Source of the DNA: Pomphorhynchus laevis
Taxonomy: Eukaryota; Acanthocephala; Palaeacanthocephala; Echinorhynchida; Pomphorhynchidae
Length of the DNA: 64,000 nucleotides
Assembly: GCA_012934845.2 (NCBI GenBank)
Contig: WNNJ02002785.1
Span: forward strand, 124,001 to 188,000
Reading direction: 5' to 3'
Shown here: one piece after another, positions 24,301 to 35,750 of the stretch
How positions within the stretch are numbered: position 1 is the stretch's first letter
Layout of the letters: every line of letters starts with the position of its first letter
Made by a program: the position numbers and the translations under genes
The notes under the pieces: generated by a model
The model's input: the letters and a program-made list of their open reading frames with translations, nothing else
What the model was told of the DNA's origin: nothing
Databases searched by the model: none

Positions 24301-25575
24301 ATGGACATCGGAATTGATTTTCTAGGTAACACTTGTAGGCCTCTAAAAGCAGGTTTAACCGGGAATGGGTTGGATATTGCTCAAAGTGAAATCAGGAGGA
24401 AAATAAACTTAGAACGGAATGTAAATACGAAAACATATATGGGTTTATTATTAAGTAGATGCAACGAGCTTACACGACAGGCAATTCTTCAATCTCAAAC
24501 AGGAGATACGTCTACTTGGTTGTTTTCCAAAATTTATGAGGATTTGACATTGCGCCTTTCAAAATTTGAATTTCGAGATGCATAATCCGTGGTGTCTCAA
24601 TTCCCACAAACATTTTAGGGGTAAAAATTTTCACACCTAAAAGTTATGATTTTCTGGTTGAGGAGTAAAAAGGGTAAAGAAGTTCTTACTGTGGAAAATT
24701 TCATCTTTTTATACTGTAACATGAGTGGCGACAATAAATACTATTAGCGTTGTATTACAGAGGGCTGTAAAGTGACAGCAACAACAGTAGGAAGGACATT
24801 GTTAGCTTTTAAAGGCGAACATTTTCATTCAGATGACCAAGAAAAGATAATTTATTCTCAAATTAAGGATATTATCTCAAATTAGGATATTTAATAATAA
24901 TTTTTTATTATTTTTGTGAAATTGACTTTGTGGGAATTGGGTTTGTGGGAATTGGCCCCCAACCGGCATAATCACTCGATAAACTTGGACACTTTTAAAC
25001 GGTCCAAATAAATGTGTATGCGGGCTTATTAACATAAACCCGCATTCACTGTCATGTAAAGGTAATGAAAAGACTTTTGTAAGACACAATGCAGTCCGAG
25101 ATATATTCGGCAAATTTTTTCCAAGATGTTTAGACCCGTGGAAATCGTCTTTAAAGAAGTTAATAGATCACATGAATTTTTAAATTAATCGACAACAAAG
25201 GATTGCTGTGCGCTTTTAGATAGGCTATTTGGTGGCGTAACGAATCGGACGTTTTTTGACGTCACCATACATAATCCTTTCGCTCCGTCTTCTTACATCA
25301 ATAAAACGCCAGCAAACATATGTGAATTTCACGAAAAAAGAAAGTGCGCAAAATATATGGCAAGAGTGACCACCATTAAAAATGCCTCATTTATACCACT
25401 TGTATTTTTTATTGGGCGCAGTTGGATCAGTGATAAAAATGTTTGCTCAAAAGGAAGCACAGGGAACTCGGTCGTATACCGACGTAATTAGCTCTATGAG
25501 AAGACATATTGGTATCTCGCTGGTTCATGGTTTTCAGATTAATAACAAATTTATCAAAGATATAGCTAGTGGCTA
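24301..25575 (+). mobile_element. C-terminal fragment of an RT-type element, split by an insertion
   Basis: Part one (24301-24585) ends STWLFSKIYEDLTLRLSKFE then FRDA, and part two (about 24955-25575) begins with text like HSLSCKGNEKTFVRHNAVRD and continues, in shifting frames, through TFFDVTIHNPFAPSS, ASFIPLVFF and SSMRRHIGISLVHG. This combination (…FRDAL, a CG/SC-K-G...RHN stretch, DV...NP.APS, SFTPLVFS, and a final basic helix) is familiar from the C-terminal part of many animal RT-bearing proteins annotated only as reverse transcriptase-domain proteins. The assignment is from memory of that pattern. The two parts are separated by a transposon remnant (next entry). No intact frame. Confidence 0.6.
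24592..24952 (+). mobile_element. FLYWCH-bearing DNA transposon remnant
   Basis: The ends are inverted: CAATTCCCACAAACA near 24598 and TTTGTGGGAATTGG at about 24929-24952 (present twice in a row). Between them, in one frame from about 24660, lies a FLYWCH-type zinc finger: SKKGKEVLTVENFIF, then NKYY, a stop where tryptophan is expected (TAG for TGG near 24747), RCITEGCKVTATTVGRTLLA and FKGEHFHSDD. The Cys-Cys-His-His set is complete. FLYWCH domains are common in MULE-type transposases, but no transposase core is present here. The element sits inside the RT fragment described above. Confidence 0.65.
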
Positions 25576-25680
25576 AACATATAGTCGCACTTTAATTTAT
25601 AAACGTTTTTTATTGTCTTTGAAAATAAATTATTCTTTCAAAAAATTAAATAAGGAATAACTCATGTTTTTAACTGTTGA

Positions 25681-25835
25681 TAATGATCCATTTATTGATA
25701 AATAATTCTTGCAGCTGGATCAAATAAAGAAGGAAAATTTGATTTTTTTAATTTTATTTTGCAGGTTATTGAATAAAATTTCCCTTCTTTATTTGATCCA
25801 GCTCAAATAATTCTTTAATTACTTCTATATTATAT
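25681..25835. repeat. Inverted-repeat element, centre deleted
   Basis: GATAATGATCCATTTATTGA at 25680 and GCAGCTGGATCAAATAAAGA at 25712 match the arm of the family at 7856-7985, 13740-13905 and 59540-59712. The mirror arm (TTCTTTATTTGATCCAGCTC) ends near 25805. The hammerhead-like centre is missing. Confidence 0.6.
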
Positions 25836-26159
25836 TACTTCACATCACTTGGTATTCTTGGAAAAACGTTTGCTTGCACGTGGCTCTTTCATGTGACGAG
25901 ATTCTTTCCCTGCAAGTAAGTTCACCAAAATTTTCGATCTAAATACATAGTTCGTTAATACGGCCAACTAAACCTAGTATATATTAAAATAGCTTATACA
26001 AATAATAGGTTGAATTTAGCTATTGCTTACCGCCTCGCACAAAGTGACAATCGACGAAAGTTTACTAATTTTAGAAACTCGAACTATCGTCTAAGCGAAA
26101 AACCTCTTTAGAGAGTTTCATACTTCTGTTCATTGCTGTTATGTCAGCGTGTAGTTCCT

Positions 26160-26293
26160 CGAACAAACATTGTAGATTTATCAATTGAGATAAATCTACA
26201 ATCACTGTAAATCACTCTCTTTGAAACATTAATCGCTATCTCAAGAATTTTTATATTTTTGTCAATTCATTTTTTTTCTGATTCTAGATTAAT
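26160..26293 (+). promoter_or_regulatory. PGRMC 5' flank: hairpin and splice-acceptor-like site
   Basis: A perfect hairpin, TTGTAGATTTATC...GATAAATCTACAA, lies near 26169-26202. Just before the start codon, a T-rich run (TTTTTTTCTGATTCTAG) ends in AG at 26286-26287, six bases before the ATG at 26294. This looks like a 3' splice site, either of a 5'UTR intron or of spliced-leader addition. The sequence cannot separate these. Confidence 0.45.
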
Positions 26294-26573
26294 ATGAATT
26301 TGCCAGCCATAATGGGCTACTTTGATGCAATCTACACATCTCCGATAAATTCTATACTCTTGCTGCTAATTGCAATTGTAAGTTATCGGTTATTGTGCAA
26401 GGCATTTAAGACTCCACCAAAAGTTGATCTTCCCCCGATGATTCAAAGAGATTTCACGCTGTCTGAATTGCGAATATACGACGGTACCTGCGCAAAGGAC
26501 CCTGGCCGTATATTGGTTGGACTTAATCATGTTGTCTATGATGTATCATCCCGACCGGATCTTTATAGCTCAA
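26294..26573 (+). CDS. PGRMC: Membrane-associated progesterone receptor component, exon 1
   Basis: This exon encodes the N-terminus of a PGRMC/MAPR protein, a small haem-binding cytochrome b5-like protein of ER and other membranes that binds P450 enzymes and heme-synthesis partners. The first 93 codons give a short lumenal end, one membrane segment (about residues 12-32, SPINSILLLLIAIVSYRLL), a proline-rich joint and the start of the b5-like domain: PPMIQRDFTLSELRIYDG, then VGLNHVVYDVSSRPDLY. The final Tyr is the axial haem-ligand position or next to it in vertebrate PGRMC1. The exon ends in phase 1 before GTACGC at 26574. Joining it to exon 2 restores exactly the family spacing (VYDV...LYSSNGYYCMFGGRD, 24 residues as in PGRMC1). 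The stop that follows if unspliced (26603) is therefore intronic. Confidence 0.9.
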
Positions 26574-26830
26574 GTACGCTAATTTCGAATATACAGCAAG
26601 TATGATTTTCATAGAGTTCTTCCCGCTTATTAAATAAAAATCAATCTATTCTTTGTGACATTTTCACTCAATGAATAGCTGAGCGAAATTGTCCAAAATT
26701 AAACACTACACGACCATTCCTTGGCTATTTGATAAAGAATATTAATAATATAAATATTATTATAATATAATATTATTAATATTTTATTAATAATATTATA
26801 TTAATAATATAATATTGTTAATATAAAACA

Positions 26831-29190
26831 GTTTTTAAACGCTCGCAGTTTTAAACGCTCGCAGTTTTAAACGCTCGCAGTTTTAAACGCTCGCAGTTTT
26901 AAACGCTCGCAGTTTTAAACGCTCGCAGTTTTAAACGCTCGCAGTTTTAAACGCTCGCAGTTTTAAACGCTCGCAGTTTTAAACGCTCGCAGTTTTAAAC
27001 GCTCGCAGTTTTAAACGCTCGCAGTTTTAAACGCTCGCAGTTTTAAACGCTCGCAGTTTTAAACGCTCGCAGTTTTAAACGCTCGCAGTTTTAAACGCTC
27101 GCAGTTTTAAACGCTCGCAGTTTTAAACGCTCGCAGTTTTAAACGCTCGCAGTTTTAAACGCTCGCAGTTTTAAACGCTCGCAGTTTTAAACGCTCGCAG
27201 TTTTAAACGCTCGCAGTTTTAAACGCTCGCAGTTTTAAACGCTCGCAGTTTTAAACGCTCGCAGTTTTAAACGCTCGCAGTTTTAAACGCTCGCAGTTTT
27301 AAACGCTCGCAGTTTTAAACGCTCGCAGTTTTAAACGCTCGCAGTTTTAAACGCTCGCAGTTTTAAACGCTCGCAGTTTTAAACGCTCGCAGTTTTAAAC
27401 GCTCGCAGTTTTAAACGCTCGCAGTTTTAAACGCTCGCAGTTTTAAACGCTCGCAGTTTTAAACGCTCGCAGTTTTAAACGCTCGCAGTTTTAAACGCTC
27501 GCAGTTTTAAACGCTCGCAGTTTTAAACGCTCGCAGTTTTAAACGCTCGCAGTTTTAAACGCTCGCAGTTTTAAACGCTCGCAGTTTTAAACGCTCGCAG
27601 TTTTAAACGCTCGCAGTTTTAAACGCTCGCAGTTTTAAACGCTCGCAGTTTTAAACGCTCGCTGTTTTAAACGCTCGCTGTTTTAAACGCTCGCTGTTTT
27701 AAACGCTCGCAGTTTTAAACGCTCGCAGTTTTAAACGCTCGCAGTTTTAAACGCTCGCAGTTTTAAACGCTCGCAGTTTTAAACGCTCGCAGTTTTAAAC
27801 GCTCGCAGTTTTAAACGCTCGCAGTTTTAAACGCTCGCAGTTTTAAACGCTCGCAGTTTTAAACGCTCGCAGTTTTAAACGCTCGCAGTTTTAAACGCTC
27901 GCAGTTTTAAACGCTCGCAGTTTTAAACGCTCGCAGTTTTAAACGCTCGCTGTTTTAAACGCTCGCTGTTTTAAACGCTCGCTGTTTTAAACGCTCGCAG
28001 TTTTAAACGCTCGCAGTTTTAAACGCTCGCAGTTTTAAACGCTCGCAGTTTTAAACGCTCGCAGTTTTAAACGCTCGCAGTTTTAAACGCTCGCAGTTTT
28101 AAACGCTCGCAGTTTTAAACGCTCGCAGTTTTAAACGCTCGCAGTTTTAAACGCTCGCTGTTTTAAACGCTCGCTGTTTTAAACGCTCGCTGTTTTAAAC
28201 GCTCGCTGTTTTAAACGCTCGCTGTTTTAAACGCTCGCTGTTTTAAACGCTCGCTGTTTTAAACGCTCGCTGTTTTAAACGCTCGCTGTTTTAAACGCTC
28301 GCAGTTTTAAACGCTCGCAGTTTTAAACGCTCGCAGTTTTAAACGCTCGCAGTTTTAAACGCTCGCAGTTTTAAACGCTCGCAGTTTTAAACGCTCGCAG
28401 TTTTAAACGCTCGCTGTTTTAAACGCTCGCTGTTTTAAACGCTCGCTGTTTTAAACGCTCGCTGTTTTAAACGCTCGCTGTTTTAAACGCTCGCTGTTTT
28501 AAACGCTCGCTGTTTTAAACGCTCGCTGTTTTAAACGCTCGCTGTTTTAAACGCTCGCTGTTTTAAACGCTCGCTGTTTTAAACGCTCGCTGTTTTAAAC
28601 GCTCGCTGTTTTAAACGCTCGCTGTTTTAAACGCTCGCTGTTTTAAACGCTCGCTGTTTTAAACGCTCGCTGTTTTAAACGCTCGCTGTTTTAAACGCTC
28701 GCTGTTTTAAACGCTCGCTGTTTTAAACGCTCGCTGTTTTAAACGCTCGCTGTTTTAAACGCTCGCTGTTTTAAACGCTCGCTGTTTTAAACGCTCGCTG
28801 TTTTAAACGCTCGCTGTTTTAAACGCTCGCTGTTTTAAACGCTCGCTGTTTTAAACGCTCGCTGTTTTAAACGCTCGCTGTTTTAAACGCTCGCTGTTTT
28901 AAACGCTCGCTGTTTTAAACGCTCGCTGTTTTAAACGCTCGCTGTTTTAAACGCTCGCTGTTTTAAACGCTCGCTGTTTTAAACGCTCGCTGTTTTAAAC
29001 GCTCGCTGTTTTAAACGCTCGCTGTTTTAAACGCTCGCTGTTTTAAACGCTCGCTGTTTTAAACGCTCGCTGTTTTAAACGCTCGCTGTTTTAAACGCTC
29101 GCTGTTTTAAACGCTCGCAGTTTTAAACGCTCGCAGTTTTAAACGCTCACAGTTTTAAACGCTCACAGTTTTAAGCGCTCGCAGCTTTAA
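26831..29190. repeat. 16-bp minisatellite array in PGRMC intron 1
   Basis: About 147 head-to-tail copies of AGTTTTAAACGCTCGC, almost without length variation. One position alternates between A (GCAG) and T (GCTG). T units occur in blocks: 3 units near 27661, 3 near 27951, 9 near 28157-28300 and about 44 from 28414 to 29100, all other units being A. Units degenerate only at the 3' edge (CTCACAG, TTAAGCG). Each unit has two CpGs, so this is the most CpG-dense and GC-richest stretch nearby. There is no spacer sequence between units. Intron 1 is 2799 bp, of which this is about 84 percent. Confidence 0.97.
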
Positions 29191-29372
29191 TATCAATTTT
29201 CCATTCTGGAAATGATAAGGCACTTCAAATTATTATTAAGATATTTGATACTTGTTTAAATTTCCAACGTGTTTTCAAAAATCAATGCTTTCAGGCTTAC
29301 CATATATGCATGCTTTTGCCAATCGAAACATTCTATTTGCTTTAGAAATAGGTCAGTATATTTTATGTTAAG

Positions 29373-29528
29373 ATGGGTACTATTGCATGTTCGGTGGTCG
29401 TGATATATCGAGAGCGCATGCTACTCTGCAAATAAACGAAGACAATCTGAGACAATCGTACGACAATCTTTCGGATCTATCGACTGAAGAACAAGAAAAC
29501 CTCACAATTTGGCAATCTCAGTTCGATG
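29373..29528 (+). CDS. PGRMC: PGRMC exon 2 (core of the cytochrome b5-like domain)
   Basis: Acceptor TTATGTTAAG ends at 29372 and donor GTATGA starts at 29529. The exon encodes NGYYCMFGGRDISRAHATLQ and DNLRQSYDNLSDLSTEEQEN followed by LTIWQSQFDG. It aligns without gaps to the GPYGVFAGRDASRG...W-E-S-Q-F stretch of PGRMC1. The second Tyr of GYYC falls on the haem-iron ligand tyrosine. Phase 1 at both ends. Confidence 0.92.
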
Positions 29529-30289
29529 GTATGATTTAAAAATACAAATAAATAAAATAATAATTTACACAACTAACACGATATCCAATTGCATTTTGTC
29601 AATTATATATTTTAAAGTCTTTTATATATAAATTCGAATTGAATCTGGTATTTTATGATGCTTACAGATTACTTCAGTACTTCATAATAAATCGCGTGTC
29701 GAAGTTTTCGAAATTAATTTATTACGATATTACATATGTAATTTGGATTGTGGCCTAAACTGTTTTTATAAAGCGATTTAATAATCCTCAATTTATTATC
29801 ATTAATGATTTGCTATTTTTCAATGATATTTGTAATAAGTTCATTTTTTTTATTAAATGCTTATATACTGTTTTATAAAAAGGAAAGGTTTAAATGTGGC
29901 AAATGCACCCAGACTGTGTGCTCACAAGCTGGCAAAAGCAAAACATATTGAAAACAATAGTTACTTGTTTAGAAGCATTGAACGTAGTTGCTTTTTGAAT
30001 AAGATAGTGAGGATGAAGATCACAGGTGATCAGGTAGGGAATTTCAAAGGAGTGGAGCAGCAATATGTATGGATCGACGGCCGAAGTTGGTTGAGTGAAG
30101 AGGTACGTGTAGCAGAAGAGAAGCACCGGAACAAATGTGAGTAGAAATGTATCCCTTGTATCCCTTTTTTTCGTTTCAATGAGCTTTTTTATCTACTTGC
30201 GGTATCTGAAGATGAGGTATCTTGCCTTCTTATTTAGTCAACCTGTAAGTCCATTCATGCAGATCCCACTCATACTTGAATACTCAAAT
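29529..30289. other. PGRMC intron 2, first part; no exon recognised
   Basis: AT-rich. The frame at 29857-30144 (KITGDQVGNFKGVEQQYVWI) has a more balanced composition and may be the upstream part of the retrotransposon fragment that follows, but I recognise no motif. Confidence 0.4.
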
Positions 30290-30885
30290 ATATGTCCACA
30301 GACTTCACAACTTTCCTTAGCAAACTCTTTCACTCGTTAATCCTGAATGGAATATTTCTTGTTCTTTCAAGCGCGGCCATTATTTGTCCCATACTTAAAA
30401 ATACCTTTGTTGAACCTTCTATTTCTTCATTCTATCGCCCAATATCGATTTACCAACCTTATCTAAAATTCTTGAACACTTTGTCTTAGATCAGATAAAC
30501 AGGTATTTCTATTTATAGCGGCTCTACCCTTCATTTCAATTTGCTTTCCTCTCAAATAATTCCACCGAACTATCATGTCTTAAAGAGATATTTTCTATTC
30601 AGTTCTCTGCTCGTGACAAAAGACTTTGTAGTGTGGTAATACCGCTCAATCTTTCAACTGCATTTAACACTGCTAATCACAAAATTCTTCTTTCTCTATT
30701 GCTCTCTTCAGATACCTTGGTTTGGCTCTCCACGTATCTATCCGATCGATCATTCTAATTTATCTTCTCTCTCTGGTGGTGTACCTCAAGTTTCAGTACT
30801 TATCCCTATTCTCTTTACGCTTCTTCAAGGATATTCATCTTTTATAACTAATAAATTCTGCTTTAAAGTAATGCAGTAAGCGGTG
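30290..30885 (+). mobile_element. Non-LTR reverse transcriptase fragment (+)
   Basis: Decayed RT on the plus strand: an AIICPILKN start, FYRPISI then LPTLSKILEHFVLDQINRYF in another frame, domain A remnants (PLNLSTAFNTANHKILLSL), STYLSDRSF, and GGVPQVSVLIPILFTLL. The copy stops at GTAATGCAG near 30875, exactly at the edge of the catalytic YADD box, where an inverted relative begins. Confidence 0.75.
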
Positions 30886-30889
30886 AAAA

Positions 30890-31235
30890 TAAGGACAAGG
30901 AGCAGATACAAAAATAGTGGAGGGTAAAATCTATAACACATTAGATTTGGTAGGATTGAGAGACATGCGCAAGAAATTAGATGTTTTGATGGAAGACGAA
31001 GACAATTCGATAATGATATGAACAGTTGGCTTAGTGAATGAGGAGACGAGTTAGAAGTTTATCATCCGCGTACTGCATTACTTCAAAGCAGAATTTATTA
31101 GTTATAAAAGATGAATATCCTTGAAGAAGCGTAAAGAGAATAGGGATAAGTACTGAAACTTAAGGTACACCCACCAGAGAGAGAAGATAAATTATAATGA
31201 TCGATCGGATAGATACGTGGAGAGCCAAACCAATA
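30890..31235 (-). mobile_element. Inverted partner fragment of the same RT
   Basis: The minus strand from 31235 to 31065 is a near-exact reverse complement of 30717-30880 (STYLSDRSF to KFCFKVMQ). It then continues past the point where the plus copy stops, through MQYADDKLLT at about 31060-31035 into the thumb. The two fragments thus share about 165 bp in inverted orientation and together form one element whose 5' piece is inverted. Confidence 0.75.
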
Positions 31236-31319
31236 TAAGATCGTCAATTTCAGAATCTACACAATATATATTGAAATCTACTCGGATAAAGTCTAAATAT
31301 ACAATCTGAATATACATTC

Positions 31320-34300
31320 ATATAATGGTCAGACAGATGAAGACTACAAAGCGAGTTGATGCTGCCAAGTTCGTGGATTATCAGGTTCGGTGTTCAAGTG
31401 AAGATTGTCATGTGTGGACAAGTGTTTCAGTTCCCGGGGAAAAGAAAACAGCTCTGTCTAATGCATCTTTCTACTGCGGGTACTGCTGCGCATCTTTGAT
31501 AAATGATTTGAAGACGGAATCTACCCCCTTGGTTGTCGGTCAGTCGAGTTGTAATTCTCTTGGACCCATATCAGCTCCACCAATTCCAAAAAGCATAAGT
31601 GCCGGTCAAAGTAAGTAAGTTCTTATTCCCAAATCTACTAAGAATGTTGAAAATTCCAGTCATAGTGATGAAAGCTATTCTAACTCTATATATCCCTCCT
31701 CAAGTCTTAACTCTATATATCCCTCCTCAAGTCTTGCAAATAATCCAATGAATATAGATTTAACTGTAGAGGGTGAGACTGTAGCCATGAATGTTCCAGT
31801 GCATTTACCTGATGTTACTAATGATGAAAATACATATTGTCAGGCTTTGAATCATGATCATGTCTGATAATGGGACTGTCAAAAAGAAGGAACAAGCGTC
31901 AACGATAAGTCAACATACACTATCTGCAGTGTCACGTGACAGTCTCGAATTGCAAATTGGTAATAATAGGAAATACACCGCTGATCGATGTAGATATGTT
32001 ATTCTGGCCAATGTAATATAATCTTTATTTGAGAACGCACAAGTACGTCTTTACGAGGACGTCTAGAGTGTGAGATTTGTATTGACGTAGGTACTTGGTT
32101 CTTGCAATGTGGATATTGTCAAACATGTTAAACTCGTTGCATTATTTCGACTGGATAAGCGTGATACACTTAGTAATAGTCCGCGTTTACTCAAGGCCGT
32201 ATTTAGGGAGCAGTCGCATGCTGAGTTAATTCTTCGGAATTCATATCGTTTGAAAGGATCCCATATTAGTCTCTTGAAAGATCTTGAAGCTCTTCAAATG
32301 GAGAAATTGTCTCAAGCTAAGAAAGAACTCGCATCTCGTGTTGCACTTGGTGAGAGCAATCTATGTGTGCAAAATTTTCAAGTAGTGAGGCGACGCATTC
32401 GAATCAGTTGGTCCCCACTAAATGTATCACCTCCCGTGAATGTGGAGAGTTTTGGCAGTGTTATAGCATATAAGTGCCTAGCTGATTTGGGATCTGAAGT
32501 GTGTCAGATTGCAAGAGATGATATTATTACTTGCACTGGTGTGAATAAAAGTCATAGTATATTTTATTGTAATGTTCGGATCTTGTTACAGAAAGTCGAT
32601 GAGCTAAAGTTTAGGATCGAGTCTGTTAATCCAATTATAGTTGGTATTACAGAATCTTGGCTTAATTGTGATGTATCCGATGCTGAGGTGTCCATCCCAG
32701 GCTATTCTTTGTTCCGTAGTGATCGGATAGAGAGTAGGAGTGGTGGTGTAGCTCTCTTTATGAGAGACGAAGTTAAGGTGCGTGTTTTGAGTAAGTCGTC
32801 TATTGATAGAGTTGAGAGTTTGTGATGTCAGGTGAAGTTTGATAACAGCTCACCCATCATACTGGGTCTTGTGTATCGTGCTCCTAAGGCAATATCTAAG
32901 AAACTCATTGAAGAGATAGAGTTGTATACACGATGAGATTGTGATACTGTGATAATTGGGGATCTGAATATGCCAGATGTTGAATGGACTTCGAATACGG
33001 TTCTTCCTACTTGTGATAGCGAATCTTGTGACCTTATGGAGTGTTTTACTTATTGTGGTCTTGCTCAATTTGTTGATATACATACTCGCTTTTCAAGTTG
33101 TAGTTATTCCCTTCTTGATCTTTGCCTATCGACAAACATTCAATTAATCAGTAGTATCCAATATGATTCTCCTGTTGGTTTGTCTGATCACTGTGTAGTT
33201 AAAGTTTTGCTAAATATACAAATGAGGGTGTTTCATCATGCTCGGTACAAACGTCAGATTAATGTCTTTCGGGCGAACTATGATGTTATTACATCAAAGC
33301 TGCATAGAGTAAGTTGGCCTGATCCGGCTGTTGTCGGAGTTGACGAGGCCTGGGATCATTTTCGCGTGACGCTTTATTCTCTAATGGTAAAATTCTCACC
33401 TTTGAAGTTTAAGACTAGTCTGAAAAGCGCTCGTTGGTTTGATACTTAGCTGGCTACTGCTATGAAGGCTCGTGACTCTAGTTTCAAATGCTTTAAGGGT
33501 GGTTTTTGTGAATATGATGTTTATAAGCAGGCGAGAAATTTCTTCATTTCTTTAAAACAACATAAGCGCTATTTATTAAAAAATGGTCTAGCTCATAGTT
33601 GTAGACATGATCCCAAAGCTCTCTTTCTATATGTGAATAGTATTAGGAGCGCTAATAAAACATTTGGCCAATATTTTGATAGCGCTATTAAAGACGACCT
33701 TTCTGAGATGTTCTCAAGGCATTTTTACTTGGACGGAGAGACTACAATCGAGTATTCTGAACCTATCCAGAACAGTGAGACGATAAGAGGTGCTAGTGTT
33801 TCATATCCTATTTTAAACATAGCTAATTTGATATCTCCTGAAAGTTTTAGCTGAACTGCATCGTCTGAAAGAGACAAACTCTAAAGGTGCTGATTTGTTA
33901 CCTTCGATATATCTTCGTCGAATAGCAGACTTAATATATCCACCACTTTGTGACATATTTCGACAAACTATTATTGATACGACTCTTCCAAAAGAGTGAA
34001 AACAATCGATCATTCACCCCATCTTCAAAAAGGATGATAGATCTTCAGTAGACAATTGCAGACCAGTATTACTTGCTTATGTTGTAGAATGTTGCTTATG
34101 TTGTTGAACGTTATATGGTCAAGTTTTATAGTGATAATAATGTAATAGCTTCTGAGCAACATGGTTTCCGTAAGGGTTATTCGACAGTTACCAATCTACT
34201 CGCAGCCCATCTTGATTGGTCAGCTAATAAAGCCGTATCCATTGCTACTGACATCATATTCTTCGATTTCTCTAAGGCATTTTACAGAGTAGACCATAGA

Positions 34301-35340
34301 TTTCTCCTAAATAAACTAGAGAAAAGTAGCATTCCATTTTTGCTCGTTAGATGGATTGAATCGTTTTTAAGCAATCGTAGTTATTGTGTGCATGTAGATA
34401 ATTTTGACTCTTCTTCGCGGCCATGTAATATAGGGGTGCCTCAAGGTTCAGTATTGGGTCCATTGTTATTTAGTGTCTACATCAACGATCTACCGGAATT
34501 TATTGATTCTCGGTTGCTTTTATATGCAGACGATTTGAAAATATGGAGGGCTTTTCTTTCACCCAGTGATATAGTTAAACTCCAACCGGATATCGATGAT
34601 GTCGAAAATTGGGCTCTGCTCAATAGGTTGATTGTCTATCTAAATGCAAACATTTACGTGTTTGTGGCGGAAATGCTCAATCTTCAGCTAGTTATAGCTT
34701 TCAAAGCAGTGATATAGAACGAGTGAACAAATATAAGGACTTGGGAGTGTGGATAAACAGTGACTTGAGTACCGTCACACATACTGAACATGCTTGTTCA
34801 AATGTGTTGGGTATAATCGGTCAACTTCGACGCACTATTATTACACTCAATCAATTTGCCCCACGTCCGCTAATATTTGCTCATGTGTGGAGCCGTCTTC
34901 TATATGCTGCGCCGTGTTTGTATCCCCAAAATTTAAAAGAACATTTTAGTTTAGAGAGGGTACTTCATAAAGCTACCAAGATAGCACCTCAACCGAAATT
35001 TTTGTCATACCCTGATCGATTAAAAGCACTTAGACTTGAGACTGTCACGTGGACCCGCCGGTACATCGATATGAGTATAGTCTGCCAAATTCTTATTGAA
35101 TTGGATCATCCATTTCGAGATTGTCTTCATTTGCGCTCATCCAATATCCTCCGAGGCAAGGTTTAACCCTGCGACGTGAATGGATAAGAAAATCACGAGC
35201 TGTTCAATTTGATCAGCGAGTTGTATCTCTGTGGAATAGGCTTGGAGAGTCAACAGTGCGCAGTAGCAATATCAACGAATTCAAAAAGAAATTACGGATG
35301 GAGGATGCCATGGGGAAAGCTGCTTTTCCGTATTTGTGAT
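31320..35340 (+). mobile_element. Nearly full-length non-LTR retrotransposon, defective
   Basis: A plus-strand element with recognisable order. ORF1 region (31325-31618 and on to about 31860): cysteine-rich CSSEDCHVWTSVS and CGYCC resemble the zinc-finger start of CR1/Jockey ORF1. A second frame at 32109-32825 continues ORF1/ORF2 and enters the APE endonuclease (FYCNVRILLQKVDELKFRI, GITESWLNCDVS, SGGVALFM). The endonuclease goes on at 32949-33449 (MIIGDLNMPDVEW; LSDHCVV). The linker is at 33462-33854. The RT at 34115-34717 has SEQHGFRKGYSTVTNLLAAH, IFFDFSKAF, GVPQGSVLGPLLFSVYINDL and LLYADDLKIW. The C-terminal part runs to 35339. About five frameshifts or stops separate the frames. It lies in PGRMC intron 2 in the same orientation as the gene. 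A 23-bp direct duplication (AACTCTATATATCCCTCCTC...) lies near 31679-31730. Confidence 0.9.
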
Positions 35341-35750
35341 ACTTTATTATATTTTCTTTTTTTCTGCAGTGAATCAGCCAATTAAGCCATGCTTTTATGT
35401 GCTATTGAAGCATTAATAATAAGTCAGTATAGGTAAATAATGAAATATGCGCCATTTCATTAATGTAATTGAATTATCTAATTGACATTATTGCTACCTA
35501 TAAACTGTTATATAATGTTTATATGTTTATATAAATACGTATATACTGTTATTTAATGTTTATATTTTTATAAATGCTTAGATACTGTTATATAATATTT
35601 ATATGTTTAAATAAATGCTTAATACTGTTATATAACCCACAGCTATTAGCAGTGGTTTGACTTTTCCACTGCGATTCATTAGGTTAATGGTACAAAAGTT
35701 TTTTTTTAATTTTAGTGTTTTAGCAGTTTATCTTCAAAAGTTTTGTTTAA
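35341..35750. repeat. AT-rich 3' flank with a short tandem motif
   Basis: From 35500 to 35640 a degenerate tandem repeat of about 48 bp contains TACTGTTATATAATGTTTAT-like units (four imperfect copies). Nothing coding. Confidence 0.5.

Noticed and set aside
26831-29190. CRISPR array
   Set aside because: Units abut directly with no spacers, and the locus is an intron of a eukaryotic gene.
29668-29687. A tiny last exon for PGRMC after CTTACAG (encoding DYFSTS and a stop)
   Set aside because: It is in phase and close, but lacks the conserved K-Y-x-x-V-G tail. The exon at 39778-39863 supplies that tail in the same phase, so the near one is probably chance or a minor isoform.
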